A DNA stretch of 64,000 nucleotides from Prochlorococcus sp. AG-363-O06 (GTDB taxonomy: Bacteria > Cyanobacteriota > Cyanobacteriia > PCC-6307 > Cyanobiaceae): the NCBI GenBank assembly GCA_003280085.1, contig QCFY01000002.1, positions 88,672 to 152,671 on the forward strand. Reading direction: 5' to 3'. The position numbers were made by a program, and so were the translations under genes. Positions 56,399-64,000 of the stretch are shown here, in pieces. The notes below the pieces were generated by a model, which saw only the letters and a program-made list of their open reading frames with translations, was not told the DNA's origin and ran no database searches. Each line of letters opens with the position of its first letter. Position 1 is the stretch's first letter.

Positions 56399-56599
56399 CT
56401 AACTTGCTTCTGCCTTTGGTTTCTTGGAAGACTTACCTTCTAATAGTTCATGCAAAGCCTCCATTTGAGCCATTACGCCCCGCATTTCTCCTGGCTCCGG
56501 CAACAAGCCATCATCCATGAGACCTTGATGCATCTCTCGTAGCTCCTGTCGGATGTAACGGAGATGACTAATTACTTGTTCACGTTTCGATTGCGACAT
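56399..56599 (-). CDS. small helical conserved protein of unknown function
   Basis: 66 residues from the ATG at 56599, MSQSKREQVISHLRYIRQEL then a helix, a LLPEPGEMRGVMAQMEALHELL segment and a Lys-rich tail. It looks like a compact helical, acidic/basic protein and is probably conserved in picocyanobacteria, but I cannot name it. The upstream extension to 56731 is not protein-like. Confidence 0.6.
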   Translation of the reverse strand: MSQSKREQVISHLRYIRQELREMHQGLMDDGLLPEPGEMRGVMAQMEALHELLEGKSSKKPKAEAS

Positions 56600-56943
56600 C
56601 GAGAATCTGTATCTTCTTGAGACCTCTATAACGCATGAGCTTATACAAGAGGCATTTGCAACATTATTAGCCTTTTTCTGATTTCTGATATCAAATTCTG
56701 ACATTTCAATGCTTATACATTGAGCACACAAGTTATAAAAACTTCAGAACTCTGCGTACCAAAAGAAAAAATTGCCGCATTAATGAAAAAAACAAGTCCA
56801 GGCAGGGAGAAGCCGGTTCACCTAACGTCAGGGATTGAAGACAAAGCAGTCTATCTTTTCTCCTCTAATTTGAATTCACAATCCAAAAATCCTCTCGAGA
56901 GCTTTTCCCTAATTTTCAGACCAAAAGGCTTACCAAAAATGTA
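56600..56943. other. 344-base region without a supported gene
   Basis: Between the small gene and tRNA-Ala. A 77-codon frame (56720-56953) runs into the tRNA gene in the opposite direction and shows no family features, so I do not accept it. No clear promoter or terminator is visible. Confidence 0.5.
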
Positions 56944-57017
56944 TGGAGAATAGGGGATTCGAACCCCTGACCTCTGCGGTGCGATCACAGCGCTCTACCA
57001 AGCTGAGCTAATTCCCC
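56944..57017 (-). tRNA. tRNA-Ala (CGC)
   Basis: A 74-base cloverleaf on the minus strand. Acceptor GGGGAAT/ATTCTCC with one G-T pair, D arm GCTC-AGCTTGGTA-GAGC, anticodon stem CTGTG/CGCAG with loop ATCGCAC (anticodon CGC), T arm AGGGG-TTCGAAT-CCCCT. The anticodon decodes GCG; other Ala isoacceptors are outside the window. Confidence 0.9.
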
Positions 57018-57074
57018 ACGCTTAAAAGCTAGCGCCCAGGCAAAATAGATAAGAAGGCAGCTTCAAATACATCT

Positions 57075-57311
57075 ATGAAAACCTCTGATGCGGTGTCCAA
57101 TCAAACTGTCACTATTAATGAAGCTCTCATAAATGAATTTGACGATGAAGCCACAGCCATCCTTGCCAAACGTCTTGAAGATGATGATTATCCAACTCCC
57201 TTTGCAGGGTTAGGAGATTGGCATCTGCTAAGGGCGCTCGCAATTCATCGTCCTGAATTAACTACTCCTTATTTACACTTAATTGATCAGGAACCCTTTG
57301 ATGAAGACTGA
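57075..57311 (+). CDS. DUF2555 family protein
   Basis: A 78-residue acidic cyanobacterial protein. AKRLEDDDYPTPFAGLGDWHLLRALAIHRPELTTPYLHLID fits what I recall of DUF2555. No function known. Its last 11 bases overlap the start of coaBC, so the two are cotranscribed. Confidence 0.75.
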   Translation: MKTSDAVSNQTVTINEALINEFDDEATAILAKRLEDDDYPTPFAGLGDWHLLRALAIHRPELTTPYLHLIDQEPFDED

Positions 57312-58575
57312 GAAGTCTATTCCACTAGAAGGTCGCCGTATCCTCATTGCCGCAAGTGGAAGCATTGCTGCTGTCAAAACCCCACTATTAGTTAGTGAAT
57401 TAGTTAAATCTGGGGCACAAGTTCGTTGTCTATTAACTCCTAGTGCAGCAAAAATCATTAGCCCGTTGTCACTTTCAACTCTAAGTAGGCATCGCTGCTA
57501 CCAAGAAGACGATCAATGGAGTCCCGAACAAACCAAGCCACTGCATATTGAACTTACCGAATGGGCCGAAATAGTTGTAATAGCTCCACTTAGTGCATCT
57601 ACTCTGGCCCGCTGGACGCAAGGAATAAGCGAAGGGTTATTGGCTAGCGTTTTATTGGCTAGTGAAAAACCTGTTATAGCTGCAGTGGCTATGAACACTG
57701 CAATGTGGGAAAACATATATGTAAAAAAGAACTGGAATCAACTCAAAAAGAATAAAAGAACAATTGCTCTACCCCCTTCAAATGGGCTTCTTGCATGCGA
57801 TCGGATAGGCGAAGGACGAATGGCTTCAACAGATTTAATTGAATTGGCAATTCGAAGCAGCCTTTTAAAGAGAACTGAAAAAAATGAATTCAGCCGAGAT
57901 TGGGAAGGGGAAAGACTTGTAGTAACTGCAGGGCCAACACAAGAAGTCTTGGATCCAGCAAGAATTCTCACTAATAAAAGCAGTGGGAAAATGGGTGTCC
58001 TTTTGGCCCAAGCCGCAAATCTAAGAGGTGCAAGGGTTGATCTTATTCATGGCCCGATGAATGTTCCTACAGGCTGGTTAGAAGGCCTCAAGACTTACCA
58101 AGTCAAAAGTGCAGCGGAGTTAGCAAAAAAGCTTGCAGAATTACAACCTCTGGCAACTGCAATTGCTATGGCAGCAGCTGTTGCAGATTTTCGAAGCAAA
58201 GCTAGTCAGAACAAAGAAAAACTTAAAAAAGAACTTTTAATCAGCTATTTATCAAAGAATCTAGAAATGGTTCCAGATTTACTTAATGAACTATTTATTA
58301 AAAAGCCAAAAGGACAAATTCTTCTTGGTTTTGCAGCATTAACTGGTAGTGATCAAGAGATTCAAGAAAAGGGGATAGCCAAAAAAATTTCAAAAGGCTG
58401 TGACGTTCTTTTAGCCAATCCTATTGACAGAGATGGTCAAGGCTTTGAATTGGACTCAAATGGTGGCTGCTTAATAGGACCTGATGGATTGATGCAAAAG
58501 CTCCCAGTTACCTCCAAATTGGCTTTAGCTCACCATTTGCTAGACGTAATGATTCAAATTATGAGGCAAAACTAA
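57301..58575 (+). CDS. coaBC: phosphopantothenoylcysteine decarboxylase/phosphopantothenate-cysteine ligase
   Basis: Two-step enzyme of coenzyme A synthesis. The N-terminal CoaC flavoprotein half (about 1-190) has ILIAASGSIAAVKTPLL, VIAPLSASTLARW and AVAMNTAMWEN; the C-terminal CoaB half has VTAGPTQEVLDPARILTNKSSGKMG and AMAAAVADF. It has 424 residues from the ATG at 57301, within the end of the DUF2555 gene. A TTG at 57283 is in frame but not used. Confidence 0.95.
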   Translation: MKTEKSIPLEGRRILIAASGSIAAVKTPLLVSELVKSGAQVRCLLTPSAAKIISPLSLSTLSRHRCYQEDDQWSPEQTKPLHIELTEWAEIVVIAPLSASTLARWTQGISEGLLASVLLASEKPVIAAVAMNTAMWENIYVKKNWNQLKKNKRTIALPPSNGLLACDRIGEGRMASTDLIELAIRSSLLKRTEKNEFSRDWEGERLVVTAGPTQEVLDPARILTNKSSGKMGVLLAQAANLRGARVDLIHGPMNVPTGWLEGLKTYQVKSAAELAKKLAELQPLATAIAMAAAVADFRSKASQNKEKLKKELLISYLSKNLEMVPDLLNELFIKKPKGQILLGFAALTGSDQEIQEKGIAKKISKGCDVLLANPIDRDGQGFELDSNGGCLIGPDGLMQKLPVTSKLALAHHLLDVMIQIMRQN

Positions 58576-58803
58576 AAAAATTATCTAAAGCTTCTTAATA
58601 TAGAAATTTAAGGTCACTTCTCTAAAAGCCTGTCTAGTAAAGGATTCCGAAGGATTTGCTCAGTTTTTTTGCCCTCTAAAGAAGCGACAGGTTGTTGAGA
58701 GCTGCAAAAGGCAAGCCATTGGGGCCATTTGCCCCCTGTAAGATCCGAACTGACCAACTGGGCGGTTTATACCGCAGTCATCCAGCCTTTCGGCTTAATT
58801 CCA

Positions 58804-59607
58804 ATGCGATTTCGTCCTTTGCTGGCCTTGGTGCTGGCTTTCTGTCTCACCTTTGCAGCTGCCCCCAGCAGTGTCTCGGCCGCGTTTGTACTTGGCAATG
58901 AAAGAGGTAATGCCAAATTTGCCGGTGTTGTAAATACTGGCCAAGCCGGCGAGTGCACCTCTCTCCCCTCAAGTTCTACTGGTTCTATTAGTGCAGATGG
59001 AAATATCAAAGACCTCTGCCTACAACCAACAGAAGTTTTTGTGAAACTAGCTACGAAGAAGCGTCAACAAGCTGACTTCGTACCTGCAAAAATCATCAGT
59101 CCTCGCTTTAACACAAGCATTGACCAGGTTTATGGAGACCTTTCTGGTGGAAAATTCACACAGAAAGGTGGTATTGACTTCTCCCTTTTCACAGTGCTTG
59201 GTCCTAACGGTACTGAATACCCTCTGGTTTTCTCTGCCAAGGACATGGAAGCCAGTGCCAATGGGAAGTCCATAGCCCCTGGTACTGAATTCTCTGGAAC
59301 AACATTTGTGCCTAGCTACCGCACTGGGGATTTCCTCGATCCAAAGAGCCGCGCTAAAGACACAGGTGTTGATTACGCACAAGGCCTAGTTGCATTAGGC
59401 GGCGACGACGAAGACCTCGCAAGAGAAAACGTCAAGCGTGATCTTACTGGTAACGGTGTCATCACACTGTCTATTGACAGCGTTGACGCAACCACTAATG
59501 AGTTTTCCGGAACCTTTGTTGCGATACAGCCTTCTGATAATGATCTTGGGTCTAAAGATCCAACAGATATCAAAATCACTGGCAACCTCTATGGTCGCAA
59601 GGGCTAA
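58804..59607 (+). CDS. psbO: photosystem II manganese-stabilising protein PsbO
   Basis: Extrinsic lumenal subunit that stabilises the oxygen-evolving Mn4CaO5 cluster. 267 residues from the ATG at 58804, with a signal peptide (RFRPLLALVLAFCLTF, cleavage near Ala-Ser-Ala-type VSAA). The mature part has the conserved two-cysteine region (GECTSL and KDLCLQPTEV), QVYGDLSGGKFTQKGGIDF and GNGVITLSI. The frame extends to 58729 upstream, but that part is not a signal sequence. Upstream 228 bases should hold the promoter. Confidence 0.97.
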   Translation: MRFRPLLALVLAFCLTFAAAPSSVSAAFVLGNERGNAKFAGVVNTGQAGECTSLPSSSTGSISADGNIKDLCLQPTEVFVKLATKKRQQADFVPAKIISPRFNTSIDQVYGDLSGGKFTQKGGIDFSLFTVLGPNGTEYPLVFSAKDMEASANGKSIAPGTEFSGTTFVPSYRTGDFLDPKSRAKDTGVDYAQGLVALGGDDEDLARENVKRDLTGNGVITLSIDSVDATTNEFSGTFVAIQPSDNDLGSKDPTDIKITGNLYGRKG

Positions 59608-59666
59608 ATAGCCTTAAGCAAGCTCTATTTCCTTAAAATTTGAGCCGAAATCAATTTCATAACATG

Positions 59667-59692
59667 AAGGGGGTACTTTGTACCCCCTTTTT
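59667..59692 (+). terminator. intrinsic terminator of psbO
   Basis: AAGGGGGTAC/GTACCCCCTT with a three-base TTT loop, followed by a T-rich run. It lies 60 bases past the psbO stop. Confidence 0.88.
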
Positions 59693-59772
59693 GATTTTTA
59701 GTTTTTTAAAAACTTTTTCCAATCATCCTGGACATGCAATCTGGGAGAATTCTCGAAACATCTAGTCTCTTA

Positions 59773-60948
59773 ATGACCGCCAGCCAGCATTCCCCAAGCG
59801 ATAAGAGCAAAAAATTAATAGCACCTTATGGGGGGACACTCGTTGATCTCATGGTGCCTAATGATCAAAAGGAATCTCTAAAAAAGCAAGCGAACAAAAC
59901 ACTTGAATGCTCTGACCGCAATGCATGCGATGTCGAATTACTTGTTGTAGGTGCATTCTCTCCAGAGCGTGGTTTCATGCATCAAGCTGACTATGACTCA
60001 GTTGTCAAGACCCACCGCACTACTTCCGGCCATTTATTTGGTCTGCCAATTGTTTTTGACACTGATAAGGAAGACATCAAAATTGGCGACAAAGTTTTAC
60101 TGACATATAAAGGACAAAATTTGGCGATATTAGAAGTTCAGGACAAATGGGAGCCCAATAAAGTGCTTGAAGCGAAGGGGTGCTACGGGACTACTTCTTT
60201 AGAGCATCCTGCCGTCAATATGATTGCAACTGAAAGGAAGAAATTTTATCTAGGGGGGAGAATCCAAGGGCTAGAACTTCCTAAAAGAGTTTTCCCATGC
60301 AGAACTCCTGCAGAAGTAAGAATGGATCTCCCAGATGGAGAAGATGTTGTTGCTTTTCAGTGCCGGAACCCTATTCACCGTGCTCACTATGAGCTATTTA
60401 CAAGAGCTTTACATGCAAGCAATGTCAGCAAAAAGGCAGTTGTACTTGTACATCCAACATGTGGACCAACACAACAAGATGACATTCCAGGTGCCATTCG
60501 ATTCCAAACATATGAGCGACTAGCGACTGAGGTTAAGAACCCTCAAATTAAATGGGCCTATTTGCCATATTCAATGCATATGGCAGGTCCTAGAGAAGCT
60601 CTTCAACACATGATTATTAGAAGAAATTATGGATGTACTCATTTCATAATTGGTAGAGATATGGCAGGCTGCAAATCAAGCCTTACTGGTGAAGATTTTT
60701 ATGGGCCTTATGACGCTCAAAACTTTGCAAAGGAACTTGCACCTGAATTAACGATGGAAACAGTCCCCTCTCTAAATCTTGTGTTTACAGAAGAAGAGGG
60801 CTATGTAACTGCAGAACATGCTGCAGCTAGGGGGCTGCATATTAAAAAACTAAGTGGAACTCAATTTAGAAAAATGCTTAGAAATGGAGAAGAGATCCCT
60901 GAATGGTTTGCTTTTAAGAGCGTTGTAGAAGTTCTTCGGACCACTTAA
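59773..60948 (+). CDS. sat: sulfate adenylyltransferase
   Basis: Activates sulfate to APS, the first step of sulfate assimilation. 391 residues from the ATG at 59773, the usual cyanobacterial length. The ATP-binding motif FQCRNPIHRAHYELFTRA, VHPTCGPTQQDDIP and GRDMAGCKSS (the second catalytic loop) are present. The ATG at 59734 gives 13 extra residues and is an alternative. Monofunctional, with no APS kinase domain. Confidence 0.95.
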   Translation: MTASQHSPSDKSKKLIAPYGGTLVDLMVPNDQKESLKKQANKTLECSDRNACDVELLVVGAFSPERGFMHQADYDSVVKTHRTTSGHLFGLPIVFDTDKEDIKIGDKVLLTYKGQNLAILEVQDKWEPNKVLEAKGCYGTTSLEHPAVNMIATERKKFYLGGRIQGLELPKRVFPCRTPAEVRMDLPDGEDVVAFQCRNPIHRAHYELFTRALHASNVSKKAVVLVHPTCGPTQQDDIPGAIRFQTYERLATEVKNPQIKWAYLPYSMHMAGPREALQHMIIRRNYGCTHFIIGRDMAGCKSSLTGEDFYGPYDAQNFAKELAPELTMETVPSLNLVFTEEEGYVTAEHAAARGLHIKKLSGTQFRKMLRNGEEIPEWFAFKSVVEVLRTT

Positions 60949-60991
60949 ACGGAAAAATCTTTTAAAATCAAAATTCAGAGGCAATCGAACA

Positions 60992-62839
60992 TTGAACAAA
61001 CGCTGGAGAAACGTTGGGCTATACGTGCTCATTGTGATGGTTGTGATCGTTGTTGGCACAGCTTTCTTCGATCAACCCACCCAAAATGCTGCTTCAAAGA
61101 CACTTCGCTATAGCGATTTTATTGAAGCAGTTGAAGATAACCAGATCAGCAGAGTCTTGATTTCACCGGACCAAGGGTCTGCAAAAGTTGTAGAGAATGA
61201 TGGAACACGTGCAGAAGTAAACCTGGCTCCAGATCAAGATCTACTAAAGCTTCTAACTAAACACAATGTTGATATTGCTGTTCAACCTAATCGGCAACCC
61301 AGTCCCTGGCAGCAGGCTGCAGGAAGCTTGATCTTCCCAGTCATCCTTCTAGGCGGGCTTTTTCTTCTTTTCAGAAGGGCACAGGGGAGCTCTGGAGGTA
61401 ACCCAGCAATGAATTTCGGCAAAAGCAAAGCAAGACTTCAAGTAGAGCCATCTACCCAAGTTACTTTTGCAGATGTTGCTGGTATAGAAGGTGCAAAGCT
61501 TGAACTAAATGAAGTTGTAGATTTTCTAAAAAATCCTGATCGTTTTACTGCAGTTGGAGCAAAAATTCCTAAAGGGGTTCTATTAGTTGGGCCTCCTGGA
61601 ACAGGGAAAACGCTTCTTGCCAAAGCTGTAGCAGGGGAAGCAGCTGTCCCATTCTTTTCAATTTCAGGTTCTGAATTCGTTGAAATGTTCGTAGGGGTTG
61701 GCGCCAGCAGAGTGCGTGATTTATTTGAACAAGCGAAAAAAAATGCACCATGCATAGTTTTTATAGATGAAATCGATGCGGTTGGAAGACAACGCGGCGC
61801 TGGATTAGGAGGAGGCAATGATGAAAGAGAGCAAACACTCAATCAATTGCTTACTGAAATGGATGGATTTGAAGGCAATACGGGAATAATCATTGTTGCT
61901 GCGACCAATAGACCCGATGTACTTGATGCCGCATTGATGAGACCTGGCAGATTTGATCGTCAAGTTGTTGTTGATAGACCTGACTACTCAGGAAGATTGC
62001 AAATTCTGAAAGTCCATGCAAGAGATAAAACACTTTCAAAAGATGTCGATTTAGATAAAGTCGCTAGAAGAACTCCTGGCTTTACTGGCGCTGATCTTGC
62101 AAATTTGTTAAATGAAGCGGCGATTCTTGCTGCGAGGAGAGACCTGACCGAAGTTAGTAATGACGAAGTTAGTGACGCAATAGAGAGAGTAATGGCTGGA
62201 CCAGAAAAGAAAGATCGTGTAATGAGTGATAGAAGAAAGCGACTAGTTGCATATCACGAAGCAGGGCACGCACTTGTAGGAGCCCTTATGCCTGACTACG
62301 ACCCAGTGCAAAAAATTTCGATTATTCCTAGAGGGCAGGCTGGAGGCCTAACTTTCTTCACACCAAGTGAGGAAAGAATGGAATCTGGCCTTTATTCAAG
62401 ATCATATTTACAAAACCAAATGGCTGTTGCTCTTGGTGGAAGAGTGGCGGAGGAAATAGTATTTGGAGAAGACGAAGTCACAACTGGAGCATCGAATGAT
62501 CTAAAGCAAGTTGCACAAGTTGCGCGTCAGATGGTTACAAGGTTTGGCATGAGTGACAAGCTAGGTCCTTTAGCCTTAGGAAGATCCCAAGGGGGAATGT
62601 TCCTAGGCAGAGACATTGCAGCTGAGCGAGATTTTTCAGAGGATACAGCTGCAACTATTGATTCAGAGGTATCTGCGTTAGTAGATGTTGCTTACACTAG
62701 AGCCACAAAAGTGTTAGCAGACAATAGATCTGTACTAGATGAATTAGCAGAAATGCTTGTAGAGAAAGAAACTGTTGATTCAGATGACTTACAAGAACTT
62801 CTTATTAGAAGTGACGTAAAAGTTGCAGAATATGTTTAA
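60992..62839 (+). CDS. ftsH: ATP-dependent zinc metalloprotease FtsH
   Basis: Membrane AAA+ protease that removes damaged proteins, in cyanobacteria including photodamaged D1. 615 residues with two N-terminal membrane helices (about 7-24 and 110-127) around a lumenal loop, AAA domain with Walker [12 protein letters not shown] and Walker B VFIDEID, the second region of homology [19 protein letters not shown], and the zinc site HEAGH followed by the third ligand Asp. It starts at TTG 60992; no ATG precedes the first membrane helix. It follows sat by 43 bases. Confidence 0.96.
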   Translation: MNKRWRNVGLYVLIVMVVIVVGTAFFDQPTQNAASKTLRYSDFIEAVEDNQISRVLISPDQGSAKVVENDGTRAEVNLAPDQDLLKLLTKHNVDIAVQPNRQPSPWQQAAGSLIFPVILLGGLFLLFRRAQGSSGGNPAMNFGKSKARLQVEPSTQVTFADVAGIEGAKLELNEVVDFLKNPDRFTAVGAKIPKGVLLVGPPGTGKTLLAKAVAGEAAVPFFSISGSEFVEMFVGVGASRVRDLFEQAKKNAPCIVFIDEIDAVGRQRGAGLGGGNDEREQTLNQLLTEMDGFEGNTGIIIVAATNRPDVLDAALMRPGRFDRQVVVDRPDYSGRLQILKVHARDKTLSKDVDLDKVARRTPGFTGADLANLLNEAAILAARRDLTEVSNDEVSDAIERVMAGPEKKDRVMSDRRKRLVAYHEAGHALVGALMPDYDPVQKISIIPRGQAGGLTFFTPSEERMESGLYSRSYLQNQMAVALGGRVAEEIVFGEDEVTTGASNDLKQVAQVARQMVTRFGMSDKLGPLALGRSQGGMFLGRDIAAERDFSEDTAATIDSEVSALVDVAYTRATKVLADNRSVLDELAEMLVEKETVDSDDLQELLIRSDVKVAEYV

Positions 62840-62873
62840 AAGAATTTACTAAGAATAGATAGCAATATCGTCC

Positions 62874-63965
62874 CTACCAAAGGCTGCATTGCCCTTTTTG
62901 CCTAAGCAAATGATCAGCTATTACAATTGCAACCATTGATTCAACCATAGGAATTGCCCTTGGCAGTACACAGGGATCATGCCTACCTTTAGCCTTGAAA
63001 TTAACTTCTTTCCCACTTGCATCGATAGTCTTTTGCTCTTTAGTTATTGTTGCTGTAGGTTTAAATGCGATTCTAAGAATTATATCCTCGCCATTACTAA
63101 TCCCTCCTTGGATCCCACCTGAATTATTAGTCAGAGTCTTCAAAGCCCCTTCTTTCGGAGAAGAAATAAAAGAGTCATTATGCTGACTTCCTAAAAGCTT
63201 TGTTCCACTAAATCCAGAACCAATTTCAAAGCCTTTAGTTGCTGGCAAAGACATTAATGCCTTAGCAAGATCTGCCTCCAACTTGTCAAATACAGGCATA
63301 CCAAGGCCTAAAGGAACATTACGTACAACGCATTCAACTACTCCACCACATGAATCTCCTTGTCGGCTAATTTCCTCTATTCTCTTCTCCATTAATTTTG
63401 CAACTTGCGAGTCAGGGCAACGGACAATATTGGATTCAACATCATTAATGGTCACAAGACTAGGAGAAATATCAGCTTCTATATTGTGAATTCGCTTAAC
63501 CCATGCCAATACTTCAGTACTATTAGCTTTGAAAAGAAGTTGCTTAGCAATTGCACCAGCAGCTACCCTACCAATCGTTTCTCTAGCGGAAGCCCTGCCT
63601 CCTCCACTAGAAGCTTGAATGCCATATTTCACATGATAAGTAGCGTCCGCATGAGAAGGCCTAAAAATTTTTTGCATATCCTTATAGTCGCTAGGCTTTT
63701 GATCCTTATTCCTAACAATCATTGAAATAGGTGTACCGAGAGTTTTGTTATCATCCAAGCCACTTAAAATCTCAACTTGATCAGACTCCTTACGAGGAGT
63801 AGTTATTTTGCTTTGACCTGGCTTTCGACGATCCAACTCAACTTGAATTTTCTTTAGGTCTAGATCTAAACGAGGAGGGCAACCCTCCAAAATGACACCC
63901 ACTCCACCACCATGGGATTCCCCGAAGGTAGTAACCCTAAATAGTGTCCCAAAACTACTTCCCAT
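62874..63965 (-). CDS. aroC: chorismate synthase
   Basis: Last step of the shikimate pathway, using reduced FMN. 363 residues, with [23 protein letters not shown] at the N-terminus, the middle [17 protein letters not shown] and the C-terminal [15 protein letters not shown]. All three FMN/substrate signatures are intact. ATG at 63965, close to the right edge of the window. Convergent with ftsH. Confidence 0.97.
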   Translation of the reverse strand: MGSSFGTLFRVTTFGESHGGGVGVILEGCPPRLDLDLKKIQVELDRRKPGQSKITTPRKESDQVEILSGLDDNKTLGTPISMIVRNKDQKPSDYKDMQKIFRPSHADATYHVKYGIQASSGGGRASARETIGRVAAGAIAKQLLFKANSTEVLAWVKRIHNIEADISPSLVTINDVESNIVRCPDSQVAKLMEKRIEEISRQGDSCGGVVECVVRNVPLGLGMPVFDKLEADLAKALMSLPATKGFEIGSGFSGTKLLGSQHNDSFISSPKEGALKTLTNNSGGIQGGISNGEDIILRIAFKPTATITKEQKTIDASGKEVNFKAKGRHDPCVLPRAIPMVESMVAIVIADHLLRQKGQCSLW

Positions 63966-64000
63966 AGATAACTCATTCTGAATAGAGGGTAATTAGTCAA

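Noticed and set aside
56720..56953. 77-codon plus-strand frame upstream of tRNA-Ala
   Set aside because: It runs into the tRNA gene, shows no recognisable motif and has no good ribosome binding site.
1..64000. CRISPR arrays, insertion sequences, prophage or toxin-antitoxin pairs
   Set aside because: I saw no regularly spaced repeats, transposase or integrase, terminal inverted repeats with target duplications, or paired small toxin and antitoxin genes. All gene neighbourhoods are of core metabolic type.

Overview
The window is a stretch of core chromosome from a marine picocyanobacterium, almost certainly Prochlorococcus and probably a low-light type. The evidence is the photosystem II genes psbK, psbI, psbN, psbH and psbO, magnesium chelatase chlD, beta-carotene hydroxylase crtR, the nitrogen regulator ntcA with an ammonium transporter, several cyanobacteria-only families (DUF3155, DUF3084, DUF3146, DUF3177, DUF3181, DUF2555, Ycf20, Ycf66-like), AT-rich DNA, very short intergenic gaps and frequent TTG/GTG starts. 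The genus call is inferred from gene content, not from a database match. I see no insertion sequence, prophage, CRISPR array or genomic island.

Layout. 1-2073: the start of a yvcK-like gene, then a divergent Mla-type lipid transporter pair (ATPase and MCE protein). 2090-7482: chlD, folK, a Nudix hydrolase, a DegT aminotransferase and a thioredoxin-fold protein. 7601-12722: fabI, hisB, a carotenoid oxygenase, rdgB and pgm. 12745-15633: a TM0106-type nuclease, ygfZ and pyrE. 15766-19602: tRNA(CAU), a CNNM/CBS membrane protein, a Gfo/Idh oxidoreductase, psbK (47 codons) and tgt. 19693-24561: cobS with no normal start codon, an orphan histidine kinase, a structured intergenic region, DUF3155, an esterase and purH broken at a run of ten G. 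24599-31523: doxX, ispH, amt1, sfsA, murJ and three small conserved genes. 31613-36526: tRNA-Arg, glyA, cinA, leuC and leuD. 36539-40246: a cyanobacterial LptD-like protein, psbI, psbN, psbH and tatA. 40252-47399: pth, DUF3146, yqgF-like, DUF3084, ntcA, rph, a CobO-like protein, dcd, thyX, a TxlA-like thioredoxin and trmB. 47652-53039: DUF3177, ileS, a Ycf66-like gene, tRNA-Leu and crtR. 53041-58575: gatC, creatininase, an alkyladenine glycosylase, pyrB, Ycf20, a small protein, tRNA-Ala, DUF2555 and coaBC. 58804-63965: psbO, sat, ftsH and aroC.

The genes serve housekeeping and photoautotrophic metabolism. Translational coupling is frequent: leuC/leuD, pyrE/ygfZ, DUF3084/yqgF, the CobO-like gene/dcd, creatininase/gatC, the glycosylase/pyrB and DUF2555/coaBC all overlap. 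Nucleotide metabolism is well represented (purH, pyrE, pyrB, dcd, thyX, rdgB, Nudix), as are photosystem II small subunits, which are easily missed because psbK and psbI are under 50 codons.

I did not find a clear undescribed defence or mobile system. The most interesting items are the purH frameshift in a G10 tract, a cobS that seems to start at CTG behind a perfect GGAGG, a CobO-like protein that has lost its P-loop, a Cas4-like/RNase H-like fusion whose first nuclease site looks degenerate, a glycosylase gene lacking a canonical start, and a nested-hairpin region upstream of the DUF3155 gene.
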